5,013 nt of DNA from assembly GCA_035640155.1 (NCBI GenBank), contig DASQWR010000175.1:1-5013 (forward strand), read 5' to 3'. Source of the stretch: JALYQB01 sp035640155 (GTDB lineage Bacteria > Actinomycetota > Actinomycetes > Mycobacteriales > Pseudonocardiaceae). How positions within the stretch are numbered: position 1 is the first letter of the stretch; every line of letters begins with the position of its first letter. Both the position numbers and the translations under genes were made by a program. Positions 1-4,874 of this stretch are shown piece by piece. The notes under the pieces are model-generated. The model was not told the origin of the DNA. It searched no databases and saw only the letters and a program-made list of their open reading frames with translations.

Positions 1-386
1 TCCTCATCCTGGTGCCCTTGAGCGGGCGGGACGCCCTCACCGTCGGCGAGGCCGTCATCGCCGCCGTCGACGGCCTCCCGGCCGCCATCCGCCGGTCGCT
101 GACCTGGGACTGCGGCACCGAGATGGCGCGGCACGCCACGATCACCGCGACCGGGCTGCCGGTGTACTTCGCCCACCCGCACTCGCCGGCCGAACGCGGC
201 ACAGGCGAGAACCTCAACCGCATCCTCCGCGAGTTCTTCCCCAAAGGTGTGACAATCACCCCTGATCCCAACTATCTCGCCGCCGTCGCTTCCGAAATCA
301 ATGACCGACCCCGTAAGATTCATAACTGGAAGAAACCCTCCGAACTATTCACCGAACTCGTCGAAGCGCATGCTTCCACTGCCTGA
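1..386 (+). CDS. IS30-family transposase, C-terminal part (5' end outside window)
   Basis: DDE transposase that moves an IS30-type insertion sequence. The reading frame is open from base 3 at the left edge, so the GTG at 12 is an internal valine and not a start; the stop is TGA at 384-386. What is visible is the end of the catalytic core: the motif LTWDCGTEMARH with the second catalytic Asp (codon 108-110), then PHSPAERGTGEN with the catalytic Glu (codon 207-209), then FFPKG and NDRPRKIHNWKKPSELF, the conserved IS30 tail. The first Asp and the N-terminal DNA-binding domain would lie to the left of the window. The frame has no stops or frameshifts here, so this copy could be intact. Base composition falls from about 80% GC (61-120) to about 48% (301-360) inside the gene. 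I could not recognise the terminal inverted repeat expected soon after the stop. Family assignment rests on remembered motif patterns. Confidence 0.88.
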   Translation, partial: LILVPLSGRDALTVGEAVIAAVDGLPAAIRRSLTWDCGTEMARHATITATGLPVYFAHPHSPAERGTGENLNRILREFFPKGVTITPDPNYLAAVASEINDRPRKIHNWKKPSELFTELVEAHASTA

Positions 387-402
387 GCCTGCCATGGCAT
401 AC

Positions 403-440
403 GCCCGCTGAACGACTCAGCAAACTACTAGAAAGCGGGC
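403..440. repeat. Inverted repeat (7-bp arms) between the transposase and the intron remnant
   Basis: The arm GCCCGCT at 403-409 is the exact reverse complement of AGCGGGC at 434-440, with a 24-nt A-rich loop; a few further base pairs form outside after a 2-nt bulge. It lies 17 nt past the transposase stop. It could be a weak terminator or part of a damaged element end. The loop is long and there is no T-tract, so I assign no function. Confidence 0.3.
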
Positions 441-466
441 ATGGCGCTCCGACCGGTTGAAGCCAA

Positions 467-711
467 GCCGCCTACTTCCGCTATGGGAACTCGGCTCGCC
501 ACTTCGGCAAGATCAACGGGTTGCGCGGATGCGACTGGCAGGGTTCATCACCAAACGCCATCGGCGCTCCCGGCGGTTCGGCTGGTGGGTTGTGGCGTTC
601 GCCTCGCCCAACCAGCTCGGCCTGATCAACCTTGACGGAACCGTTGTCGCACCCAGGCCGTTTCGGGCCTGGCGGGAAAGACCGAATGCCGGCGGTGAAC
701 GACGTCGGTGA
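467..711 (+). pseudogene. Group II intron reverse transcriptase/maturase, C-terminal fragment, frameshifted
   Basis: Tail of the intron-encoded protein that reverse-transcribes the intron and helps it fold. Two frames join to give the familiar C-terminus. Frame 2 (467-520) reads AYFRYGNSARHFGKING, the conserved end of the maturase domain. From 529, frame 1 reads MRLAGFITKRHRRSRRFGWW, then SPNQLGLINLDGTVVAPRP and NAGGERRR, ending at TGA 709-711. Between them, 8 bases lie where 9 would keep frame, so a one-base deletion near 521-528 (or a sequencing error) breaks the gene. Frame 2 is closed upstream by TGA at 458-460, and similarity starts abruptly at about 467-470. The RT palm with its YADD-type motif is missing. 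Recognition is from memory of actinobacterial intron maturases. Confidence 0.8.
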
Positions 712-742
712 GCCGTGTGCGGGAGAACCGCACGCACGGTTC
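710..742 (+). ncRNA. Group II intron domain V (catalytic hairpin)
   Basis: A 33-nt hairpin with all the hallmarks of domain V, the catalytic centre of the ribozyme. The lower stem is GAGCCGTG (710-717) paired over 8 bp with CACGGTTC (735-742), including one G-U pair. A 2-nt bulge CG (733-734) sits on the 3' side. The upper stem is TGCGG (718-722) with CCGCA (728-732), closed by the purine-rich loop GAGAA (723-727). The catalytic AGC triad is at 711-713. The reverse transcriptase stop codon overlaps its first two bases. The hairpin looks undamaged although the protein gene beside it is frameshifted. Its sequence resembles that of common bacterial introns; I cannot fix the class. Confidence 0.9.
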
Positions 743-771
743 GACGGGCGGGGGCTGGAAACGGGCTCTAC
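743..771 (+). ncRNA. Probable group II intron domain VI and 3' end
   Basis: This stretch follows domain V and contains a G-rich arm around 751-756 that can pair, with G-U wobbles, with GGCTCT around 764-769 across a GGAAACG loop, then ends in TAC. That fits a domain VI hairpin. I cannot point to a convincing bulged branch-point A, so either the domain is degenerate or this intron uses hydrolytic splicing. Confidence 0.55.
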
Positions 772-779
772 GCCGCTGA

Positions 780-1320
780 GCGTGGTAGCCGGCCTCTGAT
801 CGGGGTGGCGGGGATAGTGTCCCAGTCGACGCCGAGCTGCACGCACCGGGTGTACGCGTAGCTGCGCGGGAAGCAGAATGGGCCTGTGAAGTCGACGTCC
901 TCGACGATCACCTTGCCGCCGGGCGCGATCACCGCCGCCAGCCCACTGACCACCCGCTGCGGGTCCGCGACGTGGGAGAGCAGAAACCGCGCGTACCTGA
1001 GGTCATAGGGCCTCACCGAGGTCCTCGGCGGTGCCTACCCGAAACTTCAGGTTGCCAAGACCACGGGCCGCGGCTACCGCTCGGGCGAGGTCAACGATTT
1101 CCGCGTCGATGTCGACGCCAACCACCGATCCGGTCAGCCCGATCAGCCCGGCGAGCTCGACGGTGACGTGGCCACCACCGCAGCCGAGGTCCAGGCACCG
1201 CGCCCCCGAACCGGCACACCGGCCGCCGCGAGCAGCGCCGCGCTGGTTGGCCACATGACCTCGGCAAAGGACGTCCAGCCTCGACTTGCCGGCCAGCCCG
1301 CCATCAATCGTGTACCGGGC
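780..1320 (-). pseudogene. SAM-dependent methyltransferase (class I, UbiE-like fold), broken by three frameshifts
   Basis: Once a class I methyltransferase transferring a methyl group from S-adenosylmethionine to an unknown small molecule. Read right to left: about 1320-1267 gives YTIDGGLAGKSRLDVL; an extra base near 1266 moves the frame to AEVMWPTSAALLAAAGVPV (1265-1209); a shift near 1208-1210 gives SGARCLDLGCGGGHVTVELA, the SAM-binding motif I, then VVGVDID with the ribose-binding acid and NLKFRVGTAEDLGEA (down to about 1010). A one-base deletion near 1010 moves to PYDLRYARFLLSHVADPQRV and APGGKVIVEDVDFTGPFCFP. Clear similarity stops near 835 at CVQL; a faint IRGRLP around 785-800 may be the degraded continuation. 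The final frame ends at TAG 768-770, inside the intron 3' end. The start is unclear and no ribosome-binding site is evident. Three shifts make sequencing error unlikely as the only cause. Confidence 0.8.
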
Positions 1321-1390
1321 CGCCGGCGGTGCGTCGGGTCGAGTCTCCGCGCAGGGCGCCGGCTCTGCCCCATACGCGCCGCGCTCCGAC

Positions 1391-1483
1391 CCACGCCAGA
1401 TGACCTTCAGGCAGCCAGTCCGCGACGGACGGCGGCATCAACATCAACTGATCACGGTCGCCGGCCACGAAGTTGTAGGCCAC
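1391..1483 (-). pseudogene. IS1182-like transposase, N-terminal fragment
   Basis: Reading from a GTG at 1483, the frame gives VAYNFVAGDRDQLMLMPP then SVADWLPEGHLAW. This is the conserved start of a DDE transposase group usually annotated as IS1182 family (DUF772-like N-terminus), where the match normally continues FVLD. Similarity stops after the Trp codon at 1391-1393; the frame then runs through unrelated sequence. The catalytic core is absent, so this is a dead scrap of about 31 codons. About 70 bp of spacer separates it from the methyltransferase pseudogene on the same strand. Its upstream side (1484-1590) may keep the left end of the element, with TGCAAAGTCA read on the minus strand near 1569-1578, but no partner repeat exists here. 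Confidence 0.6.
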
Positions 1484-1638
1484 ACAGCGATCCTCCCGGC
1501 CGCCGAGCCGTCACCAGCGCAAGAGACGCCGCCGCGTGCCAACCGATTCGGGCGACAGCCTCCGAGGGTGACTTTGCAGTACAGCGGTAGAGATGACGCG
1601 GTGCGACCGCGCCGCCGCCGGTGGTGGTGCCGATCGCG

Positions 1639-2406
1639 CTAGCCGGCTTTCCTTGCGCCCACTGAGAACGTCGCGCCGAACGGATCGGTGACGGTGGCGA
1701 GCCGGCCATAGACCATGTTGTACGGCTCCTCCGCCGTGCCGCCCGCCTCCCGCGCCCGCCGCACCACCACGTCGGTGTCGGACACCTCGAACAGCGTGTC
1801 CCATGCCGACTTGGTGGCGCTTGGATCGCCGAAGATTCCGCCGATCTCGTGCCCGTCGGGCCGGCGCAGGAAGGTGAAGTCCACGCCGGGCAGGTCGTCG
1901 TTGCCGTCGAGGGTGAAGTCGAAGACCTTGGAGTAGAACGCGCGTGCGGTGGCGGCGTCGGGTGTCACGAGATCGTTTCGCAGCAAGGAACTCGGCTCGT
2001 TCACGATGTGGCAGCCGATGTGGGCCTTGCCCTGCCACAGTCCGAACTGGGCACCGACCGGGTCACGAACCACGGCCATCCGGCCCTGGTCCATCACGTC
2101 CATCGGTTCCATCAGCAACGTCCCACCGGCCGCGGTGGCGCGCCGCGCGGTCTCGTCGCAGTCGTCGGTGGCCAGATAGACGTTCCACCAGAACTCGCTG
2201 GCGTTCGGATCGGGATTGGGCATGATGGCCGCGACCGGCTCGCCACGTAACAGGCACATCGTGTACCGGCCGGTCTCCTCCGGTCCCACGTCGAACATCC
2301 AGCCGAACAGCGCGCCGTAGAACTCCATCGCCCGGTCGAGATCCGGAATGCCCAGGTCGACCCAGGTCGGCGTGCCGAGCGGCTGGTTGGTGGTGACCTC
2401 GCTCAT
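1639..2406 (-). CDS. Tandem VOC-domain (glyoxalase/bleomycin-resistance fold) protein, CFP32-like
   Basis: A 255-residue cytosolic protein with two VOC (beta-alpha-beta-beta-beta) domains. Domain 1 (about 12-125) has TPTWVDLGIPD, FYGALFGW (29-36), then RDPVGAQFGLWQ (114-125). The linker HIGCHIVNE (129-137) and domain 2 (about 139-250), with NDLVTPD, ARAFYSKVFDF and TDPFGATFSV, complete the pattern. Order, length and linker resemble mycobacterial CFP32 (Rv0577), annotated as a glyoxylase but without a firmly settled reaction. Family members include glyoxalases, dioxygenases and antibiotic-binding proteins; the substrate here cannot be read from sequence. The ATG at 2406 is chosen because GAGGAG lies 6 nt before it and homology begins soon after; a GTG 14 codons upstream (2448) would add an unrelated leader and lacks this site. 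The gene is intact and stands alone between two decayed regions. Confidence 0.9.
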   Translation of the reverse strand: MSEVTTNQPLGTPTWVDLGIPDLDRAMEFYGALFGWMFDVGPEETGRYTMCLLRGEPVAAIMPNPDPNASEFWWNVYLATDDCDETARRATAAGGTLLMEPMDVMDQGRMAVVRDPVGAQFGLWQGKAHIGCHIVNEPSSLLRNDLVTPDAATARAFYSKVFDFTLDGNDDLPGVDFTFLRRPDGHEIGGIFGDPSATKSAWDTLFEVSDTDVVVRRAREAGGTAEEPYNMVYGRLATVTDPFGATFSVGARKAG

Positions 2407-2412
2407 CGGGTG

Positions 2413-2418
2413 CTCCTC
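2413..2418 (-). promoter_or_regulatory. Ribosome-binding site of the VOC gene
   Basis: GAGGAG on the minus strand, 6 nt from the ATG at 2406. It is the clearest Shine-Dalgarno sequence in the window and decides the start codon over the upstream GTG at 2448. Confidence 0.75.
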
Positions 2419-2446
2419 GAAAAGTCGGAGTTGAGGTGTGCGGGTC

Positions 2447-2470
2447 ACGCTAGACCGCGGCTCCGACAGT
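2447..2470 (-). promoter_or_regulatory. Candidate promoter of the VOC gene
   Basis: On the minus strand TAGCGT (2447-2452) fits the actinobacterial -10 pattern TAnnnT and would give a leader of about 35 nt carrying the GAGGAG site. Upstream there is a GGGAAAC element near the -35 position rather than TTGACA, which faintly recalls ECF sigma promoters. This is inference from short motifs. Confidence 0.3.
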
Positions 2471-2481
2471 TTCCCGCGCGC

Positions 2482-2590
2482 TCAGCCCACTGGCGGATTG
2501 AGCGACTCGAAGAACGCGAGCAGGGCAGCCTCAAGGCCCGGGCAGGGACCTCGATCGGCCCGGCCAGCTCGGCGTGCACCCGCTGACTGC
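2482..2590 (-). pseudogene. Possible C-terminal fragment of an unknown protein, frameshifted
   Basis: On the minus strand one frame reads RVHAELAGPIEVPARA (about 2585-2536) and the next frame continues LEAALLAFFESLNPPVG to a TGA at 2482-2484. Joined with a single shift near 2536 they make a plausible protein end. I do not recognise the family. It lies on the same strand as the VOC gene, about 75 bp before its start. In GC-rich DNA such open stretches also arise by chance, so this is a weak call. Confidence 0.22.
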
Positions 2591-2597
2591 TGTAGCG

Positions 2598-2664
2598 ACA
2601 TTGCCGCCGCGCTTGACCGGCTACCCGAGCCGGCCTGGACCGGCCTACGACCCGGACGGGCAAA
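2598..2664 (+). pseudogene. IS1380-like transposase scrap, frameshifted
   Basis: The plus strand reads DIAAALDRLPEPAWT and, after loss of one base near 2641, PAYDPDGQ in the next frame. Together these resemble the internal segment of actinobacterial IS1380 transposases with the pattern (A)LxxLPExAWTPAxDxDGq that precedes the VAE(L/V)TGLL region. That following region is not found here, and neither end of the element is visible. Only about 22 codons match, from memory, so the family call is tentative. Confidence 0.42.
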
Positions 2665-2844
2665 CGACCGGGGGCCGGCAAGCACGGCTTTCCGGCCGGG
2701 GCTGCCGTCCTTTACGCCAGCCCGTGATCGCAGCGCGGCTCGCGACGTCGGCGGCGGCAGCTTGCTTCCTCGCGGCGGCGCGGTCGCGACTGCCGGCGGG
2801 GTCAAGCGAGGGGTGTCGGGGAGCACTGCGGCGCCCATCTGGGT

Positions 2845-2885
2845 GTGAGCCAGCGCCGGTGGTCGGGTCCTGGCCGGTGGCTCAC
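2845..2885. repeat. Long inverted repeat, hairpin-forming
   Basis: GTGAGCCA at 2845-2852 is the exact reverse complement of TGGCTCAC at 2878-2885; after a 3-nt bulge on the left (GCG) another CCGG/CCGG block pairs inside, leaving a 14-nt loop. Twelve GC-rich pairs make a stable hairpin. No T-tract follows on either strand and no gene ends beside it, so it may be an element end or recombination relic rather than a terminator. Confidence 0.55.
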
Positions 2886-2887
2886 GG

Positions 2888-3111
2888 TCAACCTGCTAGC
2901 TGGCCGCTGAGCGGCGAGCAGCCATCAACCTGCAGCGACGTCCTCGTTGAGTTCGACGAACAGTTCGTGCGACTCGCCATCACCGATGCGCTCACCGATG
3001 TGGGTCTGCGTCCACCCAGCCCGGCCTGGTGACGATGGTGCTGGCTGGGAGCGACGCGGCTGCTGTCGTGGGTCGTTTTCAGTGCCGGTCGGGTCCCGCG
3101 GTGTCAACCTG
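2888..3111 (+). repeat. Octamer TCAACCTG repeated three times in direct orientation
   Basis: Exact copies start at 2888, 2925 and 3104. Copies 1 and 3 share a GTCAACCTG core. Spacings of 37 and 179 bp show no regular period. Repeats of this kind occur in the multi-repeat ends of IS21-type elements, but no IstA/IstB fragment is recognised here, so that link is a guess. Confidence 0.3.
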
Positions 3112-3173
3112 TTACCGAGCCCGTGGCCAACCCGCGTCGTGCTCTCGGCGTAGCTGCCCTGCACACCATGGGT

Positions 3174-3665
3174 TCAGGTCTTTCGCACCACCCGTTCTCC
3201 CTCACCGGGCTTCCAGATGGTGATCGTCAACTGGCCGTCCTCAAACTCTACTGATGAGGCGCCGGTGAGGTCGGCGACGTAGAACGGGTCGAGCTCCTGT
3301 CCCCGAAGGTCGAACCCGGCTTCCTCGAACAAGTTGTTGGCGAACCGCTCGTGCAAGTCCCGATCCTGCAGATTCTTGGCATCGCCCCACAACTTGGCGT
3401 CACCGTCGCCCACGGAAGGATCGACGGTGGCGGTGTGCAGACAGAACCGCGGGTCACGACCCAGGTCCCGGAACTTGGTTGTGTTGGGCATCCCGACGAT
3501 CAGCAACCAACCCTCGAAGATCCGGGGCTCGATGGGGCTGATCCGAGGATATCCATCGGAGCGGAGTGTGGCCAGCAGGCACAAATTCCCCGTCGCCGTG
3601 TGCCTGCGAACAAAGACCTCGGCGATCCGCGGCGCCTCTCCGGCGAACTCTTGCCACGCGACCAT
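3174..3665 (-). CDS. Pyridoxamine 5'-phosphate oxidase-fold (FMN-binding split-barrel) protein
   Basis: A 163-residue cytosolic protein of the PPOX-type split beta-barrel superfamily, whose members bind FMN or F420 (some bind haem) and usually work as dimers. Visible family marks: WQEFAGEAPRIAEVF (4-18) as N-terminal helix, LCLLATLRSDGYPRISPIEP (28-47) as the first barrel strands, GWLLIVGMPNTTKFRDL (52-68) in the usual phosphate-contacting region, RDPRFCLHT (70-78), and GDAKLWGDAKNL, which fits the pattern in uncharacterised actinobacterial PPOX members. The length is normal for such single-domain proteins. The reaction is unknown, and true PNP oxidase (PdxH) activity is unlikely as the longer PdxH C-terminus is absent. 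The ATG at 3665 lacks a good ribosome-binding site, but a TAGCAT box 8 nt upstream suggests a leaderless mRNA. The alcohol dehydrogenase gene ends 76 bp upstream on the same strand. Confidence 0.88.
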   Translation of the reverse strand: MVAWQEFAGEAPRIAEVFVRRHTATGNLCLLATLRSDGYPRISPIEPRIFEGWLLIVGMPNTTKFRDLGRDPRFCLHTATVDPSVGDGDAKLWGDAKNLQDRDLHERFANNLFEEAGFDLRGQELDPFYVADLTGASSVEFEDGQLTITIWKPGEGERVVRKT

Positions 3666-3673
3666 CGACGCGG

Positions 3674-3679
3674 ATGCTA
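3674..3679 (-). promoter_or_regulatory. Candidate -10 box for leaderless transcription of the PPOX-fold gene
   Basis: On the minus strand TAGCAT matches TAnnnT and ends 8 nt before the ATG at 3665, so transcription starting at the usual distance would begin at or within 1-2 nt of the start codon. This agrees with the missing Shine-Dalgarno site. No clear -35 hexamer is seen. Confidence 0.38.
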
Positions 3680-3701
3680 CCGCCCACGGAGACTCGTCGC
3701 G

Positions 3702-3720
3702 TTCGACCGAATGGGTCGAG
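3702..3720. promoter_or_regulatory. Small dyad upstream of the PPOX-fold gene (operator or weak terminator)
   Basis: TCGACC (3703-3708) and GGTCGA (3714-3719) are perfect inverted arms around a 5-nt centre, extendable by one G-T pair. It lies just past the alcohol dehydrogenase stop (3742) and directly upstream of the -35 position of the candidate PPOX-fold promoter. It could be a repressor site for that gene or a short stem after the dehydrogenase; there is no T-tract. Confidence 0.3.
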
Positions 3721-3741
3721 CCGGGGACCAGGACCGAGCCG

Positions 3742-4764
3742 TCAGGCGCCCGTGGTGAGGACGACGCGGAACCGCGCCACGCCGCTAATCATGCGCGCGT
3801 AGCCCTCCGCGGCCTGCTCGAGCGGGTAGGTCTCGATCATCGGGCGGACCTCCTGCAGGGTGCTGAACCGCAGGGTGTCCTCGGAGTCCTTCGACGTTCC
3901 CGAGGCGTGCCCGATGACCCCGGTGCTGCCGGGGATCAGCGCGAACGGCGGGATCTGCATGGGGTCGGCCGACGCGCCGACGACGACCATCCGGCCGCGG
4001 GGGCGCAGCCCGCCGACGGCCGCGCTCATCGCCGAGGGTGCGGTCACCGTGGCCAGCACGGTCTGCGCGCCGCCGAGCGCCTGCAGCGCCTCGGCCACGT
4101 CGGTGCTCGTGGAGTCGACGTAGTGGTGGGCGCCGAGCGACCGGGCCTGCTCCTCCTTGTCCGTGCCGCGGGCGATCGCGACGGTCTCGAAGCCCATGCG
4201 CCGGGCGAACTGGACACCGAGGTGCCCGAGGCCGCCGACGCCGAGCACGGCGACGAGGTCGCCCGGGCGGGCACCGCTCTCGCGCAGTGCGTTGAACGTG
4301 GTGATCCCCGCGCAGAGCAGCGGGGCGGCGTCCTGCGCGGACAGCTCGTCCGGGATCGAGGCCAGCGCGGCCTTGGGCACGAGGACGTGGTCGGCGTACC
4401 CGCCGTCGTAGGCGATGCCCGGCACCTGGCCGTTGACGCAGCTAATCATGTCGCCGCGCCGGCAGGGGTCGCAGTACCCGCAGTTGCCGCCGAACCAGCC
4501 GACTCCGACGCGCTGCCCCACCTCCCACGGGACCGTGTCGTCGCCGACCGCCTCGATCCGGCCCGCGATCTCGTGGCCGGGCACCCGCGGGTACTCGATG
4601 CCCGGCATCGCGCCCTCGACCGTCAACGAGTCGGAGTGGCAGACCCCGCACGCCTCCACCCGGACCAGGGCCTCCCCGCGGCCGGGGACGGGGACCTCGC
4701 GTTCCACGAGTTCGAGCCGCTCGCCGGGAGCCGTGACCTGCATCGCGCGCGTCATGTCGCTCAT
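3742..4764 (-). CDS. Zinc-dependent alcohol dehydrogenase (medium-chain dehydrogenase/reductase)
   Basis: A 340-residue cytosolic oxidoreductase that interconverts alcohols and aldehydes or ketones using NAD(P). The GroES-like catalytic domain carries the catalytic zinc ligands Cys42 (in CGVCHSD, 39-45), His64-Glu65 (PGHE) and Cys151 (LLCAG), and the structural zinc lobe Cys95, Cys98, Cys101 and Cys109. The Rossmann domain has GVGGLGHLG (175-183). The end of the second beta strand reads VAIARG (195-200), without the Asp typical of strictly NAD-dependent enzymes, which hints at NADP(H). The length is normal and all key residues are present. Start: the ATG at 4764 fits the family N-terminus; a GTG at 4800 would add 12 residues, and an ATG at 4755 is also possible. 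There is no clear Shine-Dalgarno site, so translation may be leaderless. The gene is divergent from the right-edge gene, with about 80 bp between. The substrate is not predictable. Confidence 0.95.
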   Translation of the reverse strand: MSDMTRAMQVTAPGERLELVEREVPVPGRGEALVRVEACGVCHSDSLTVEGAMPGIEYPRVPGHEIAGRIEAVGDDTVPWEVGQRVGVGWFGGNCGYCDPCRRGDMISCVNGQVPGIAYDGGYADHVLVPKAALASIPDELSAQDAAPLLCAGITTFNALRESGARPGDLVAVLGVGGLGHLGVQFARRMGFETVAIARGTDKEEQARSLGAHHYVDSTSTDVAEALQALGGAQTVLATVTAPSAMSAAVGGLRPRGRMVVVGASADPMQIPPFALIPGSTGVIGHASGTSKDSEDTLRFSTLQEVRPMIETYPLEQAAEGYARMISGVARFRVVLTTGA

Positions 4765-4770
4765 GGGGCC

Positions 4771-4776
4771 ACTATC
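4771..4776 (-). promoter_or_regulatory. Candidate -10 box of the alcohol dehydrogenase gene
   Basis: On the minus strand GATAGT (4 of 6 matches to TATAAT) ends 6 nt before the ATG at 4764. With no ribosome-binding site in between, this suggests a leaderless or nearly leaderless mRNA. No -35 is evident; a weak call. Confidence 0.27.
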
Positions 4777-4832
4777 GCGGAGACGCCGGGCCGCGCGCAC
4801 GTCCGGCGGACGGGCCCGGTCCGGGTGTCCCC

Positions 4833-4838
4833 TACGCT
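4833..4838 (+). promoter_or_regulatory. Candidate -10 box of the right-edge gene
   Basis: TACGCT fits TAnnnT and ends 6 nt before the GTG at 4845, the first codon of a 9-codon open frame, so transcription would begin at or next to that GTG. Together with the minus-strand box at 4771-4776 it makes the 4765-4844 spacer a compact divergent promoter region. Confidence 0.35.
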
Positions 4839-4844
4839 GCGCCT

Positions 4845-4874
4845 GTGCGGCACGCGACCGGCAGCGGCTCGTGA
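4845..4874 (+). CDS. Possible leaderless 9-codon upstream ORF
   Basis: GTG at 4845 opens a short frame encoding MRHATGSGS, ending at TGA 4872-4874. Its stop overlaps the GTG start of the membrane protein as GTGA (4871-4874), the classic arrangement for translational coupling. It begins where the candidate promoter would place the transcript start. The peptide has no runs of one amino acid that would suggest attenuation. It may simply be a device to load ribosomes onto the next gene, which has only a weak ribosome-binding site. It may also be chance. Confidence 0.3.
   Translation: MRHATGSGS

Larger units (their letters stand above)
467..771 (+). mobile_element. 5'-truncated group II intron remnant (3' end only)
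   Basis: Retroelement remnant made of the tail of an intron-encoded reverse transcriptase (467-711) followed directly by domain V (710-742) and a probable domain VI (743-771). This order, with the ORF ending right at domain V, is normal for bacterial group II introns. Nothing upstream of about 467 resembles the rest of the reverse transcriptase, and domains I-IV are absent, so it cannot splice or move by itself. The likely 3' end is the CTCTAC at 766-771, judged from the usual pyrimidine-rich, AC/AT-ending 3' terminus; the exact boundary is an inference. The intron reads on the opposite strand to the methyltransferase pseudogene that follows it. Confidence 0.8.
2485..3173. other. Gene-poor stretch with mobile-element debris
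   Basis: About 690 bp between the VOC and PPOX-fold genes with no intact gene that I can support. Open frames exist on both strands but their products are Arg/Pro/Ala-rich and lack family motifs. The recognisable contents are the IS1380-like scrap near 2598-2664, the possible C-terminus at 2482-2590, the inverted repeat at 2845-2885 and three copies of TCAACCTG at 2888, 2925 and 3104. I see no tRNA, CRISPR or riboswitch. Confidence 0.6.

Noticed and set aside
381..466. IS30 right terminal inverted repeat after the transposase stop
   Set aside because: No sequence here matches an IS30-type end that I can recognise, and the left end is outside the window for comparison.
1599..1611. GCGGTGCGACCGC mini-hairpin downstream of the VOC gene as a terminator
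   Set aside because: The stem is only 5 bp with a 3-nt loop and no T-tract follows; expected often by chance at this GC content.
1511..2038. Long minus-strand open frame of 175 codons overlapping the VOC gene
   Set aside because: Arg-rich shadow of the VOC gene in another frame, with no family motifs.
1849..2250. Plus-strand open frame of 133 codons antisense to the VOC gene
   Set aside because: Antisense shadow produced by GC-rich codons; the VOC protein on the minus strand has clear domain motifs.
2438..2848. Plus-strand open frame of 136 codons in the 2.5-2.8 kb gap
   Set aside because: Low-complexity Arg/Pro/Ala/Gly composition; only the short DIAAALDRLPEPAWT piece resembles a family, and that continues in another frame.
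2934..3025. Minus-strand TQTHIGERIGDGESHELFVE resembles the region 4.2 helix of sigma-B/F factors (QTxIGERIG...)
   Set aside because: Only about nine residues fit; the following MHVSRLL-type recognition helix is absent in all three frames, and the flanking sequence has no sigma-factor features.
3351..3758. Plus-strand open frame of 135 codons antisense to the PPOX-fold gene
   Set aside because: Shadow of the PPOX-fold coding strand; no recognisable motifs and no start signals.
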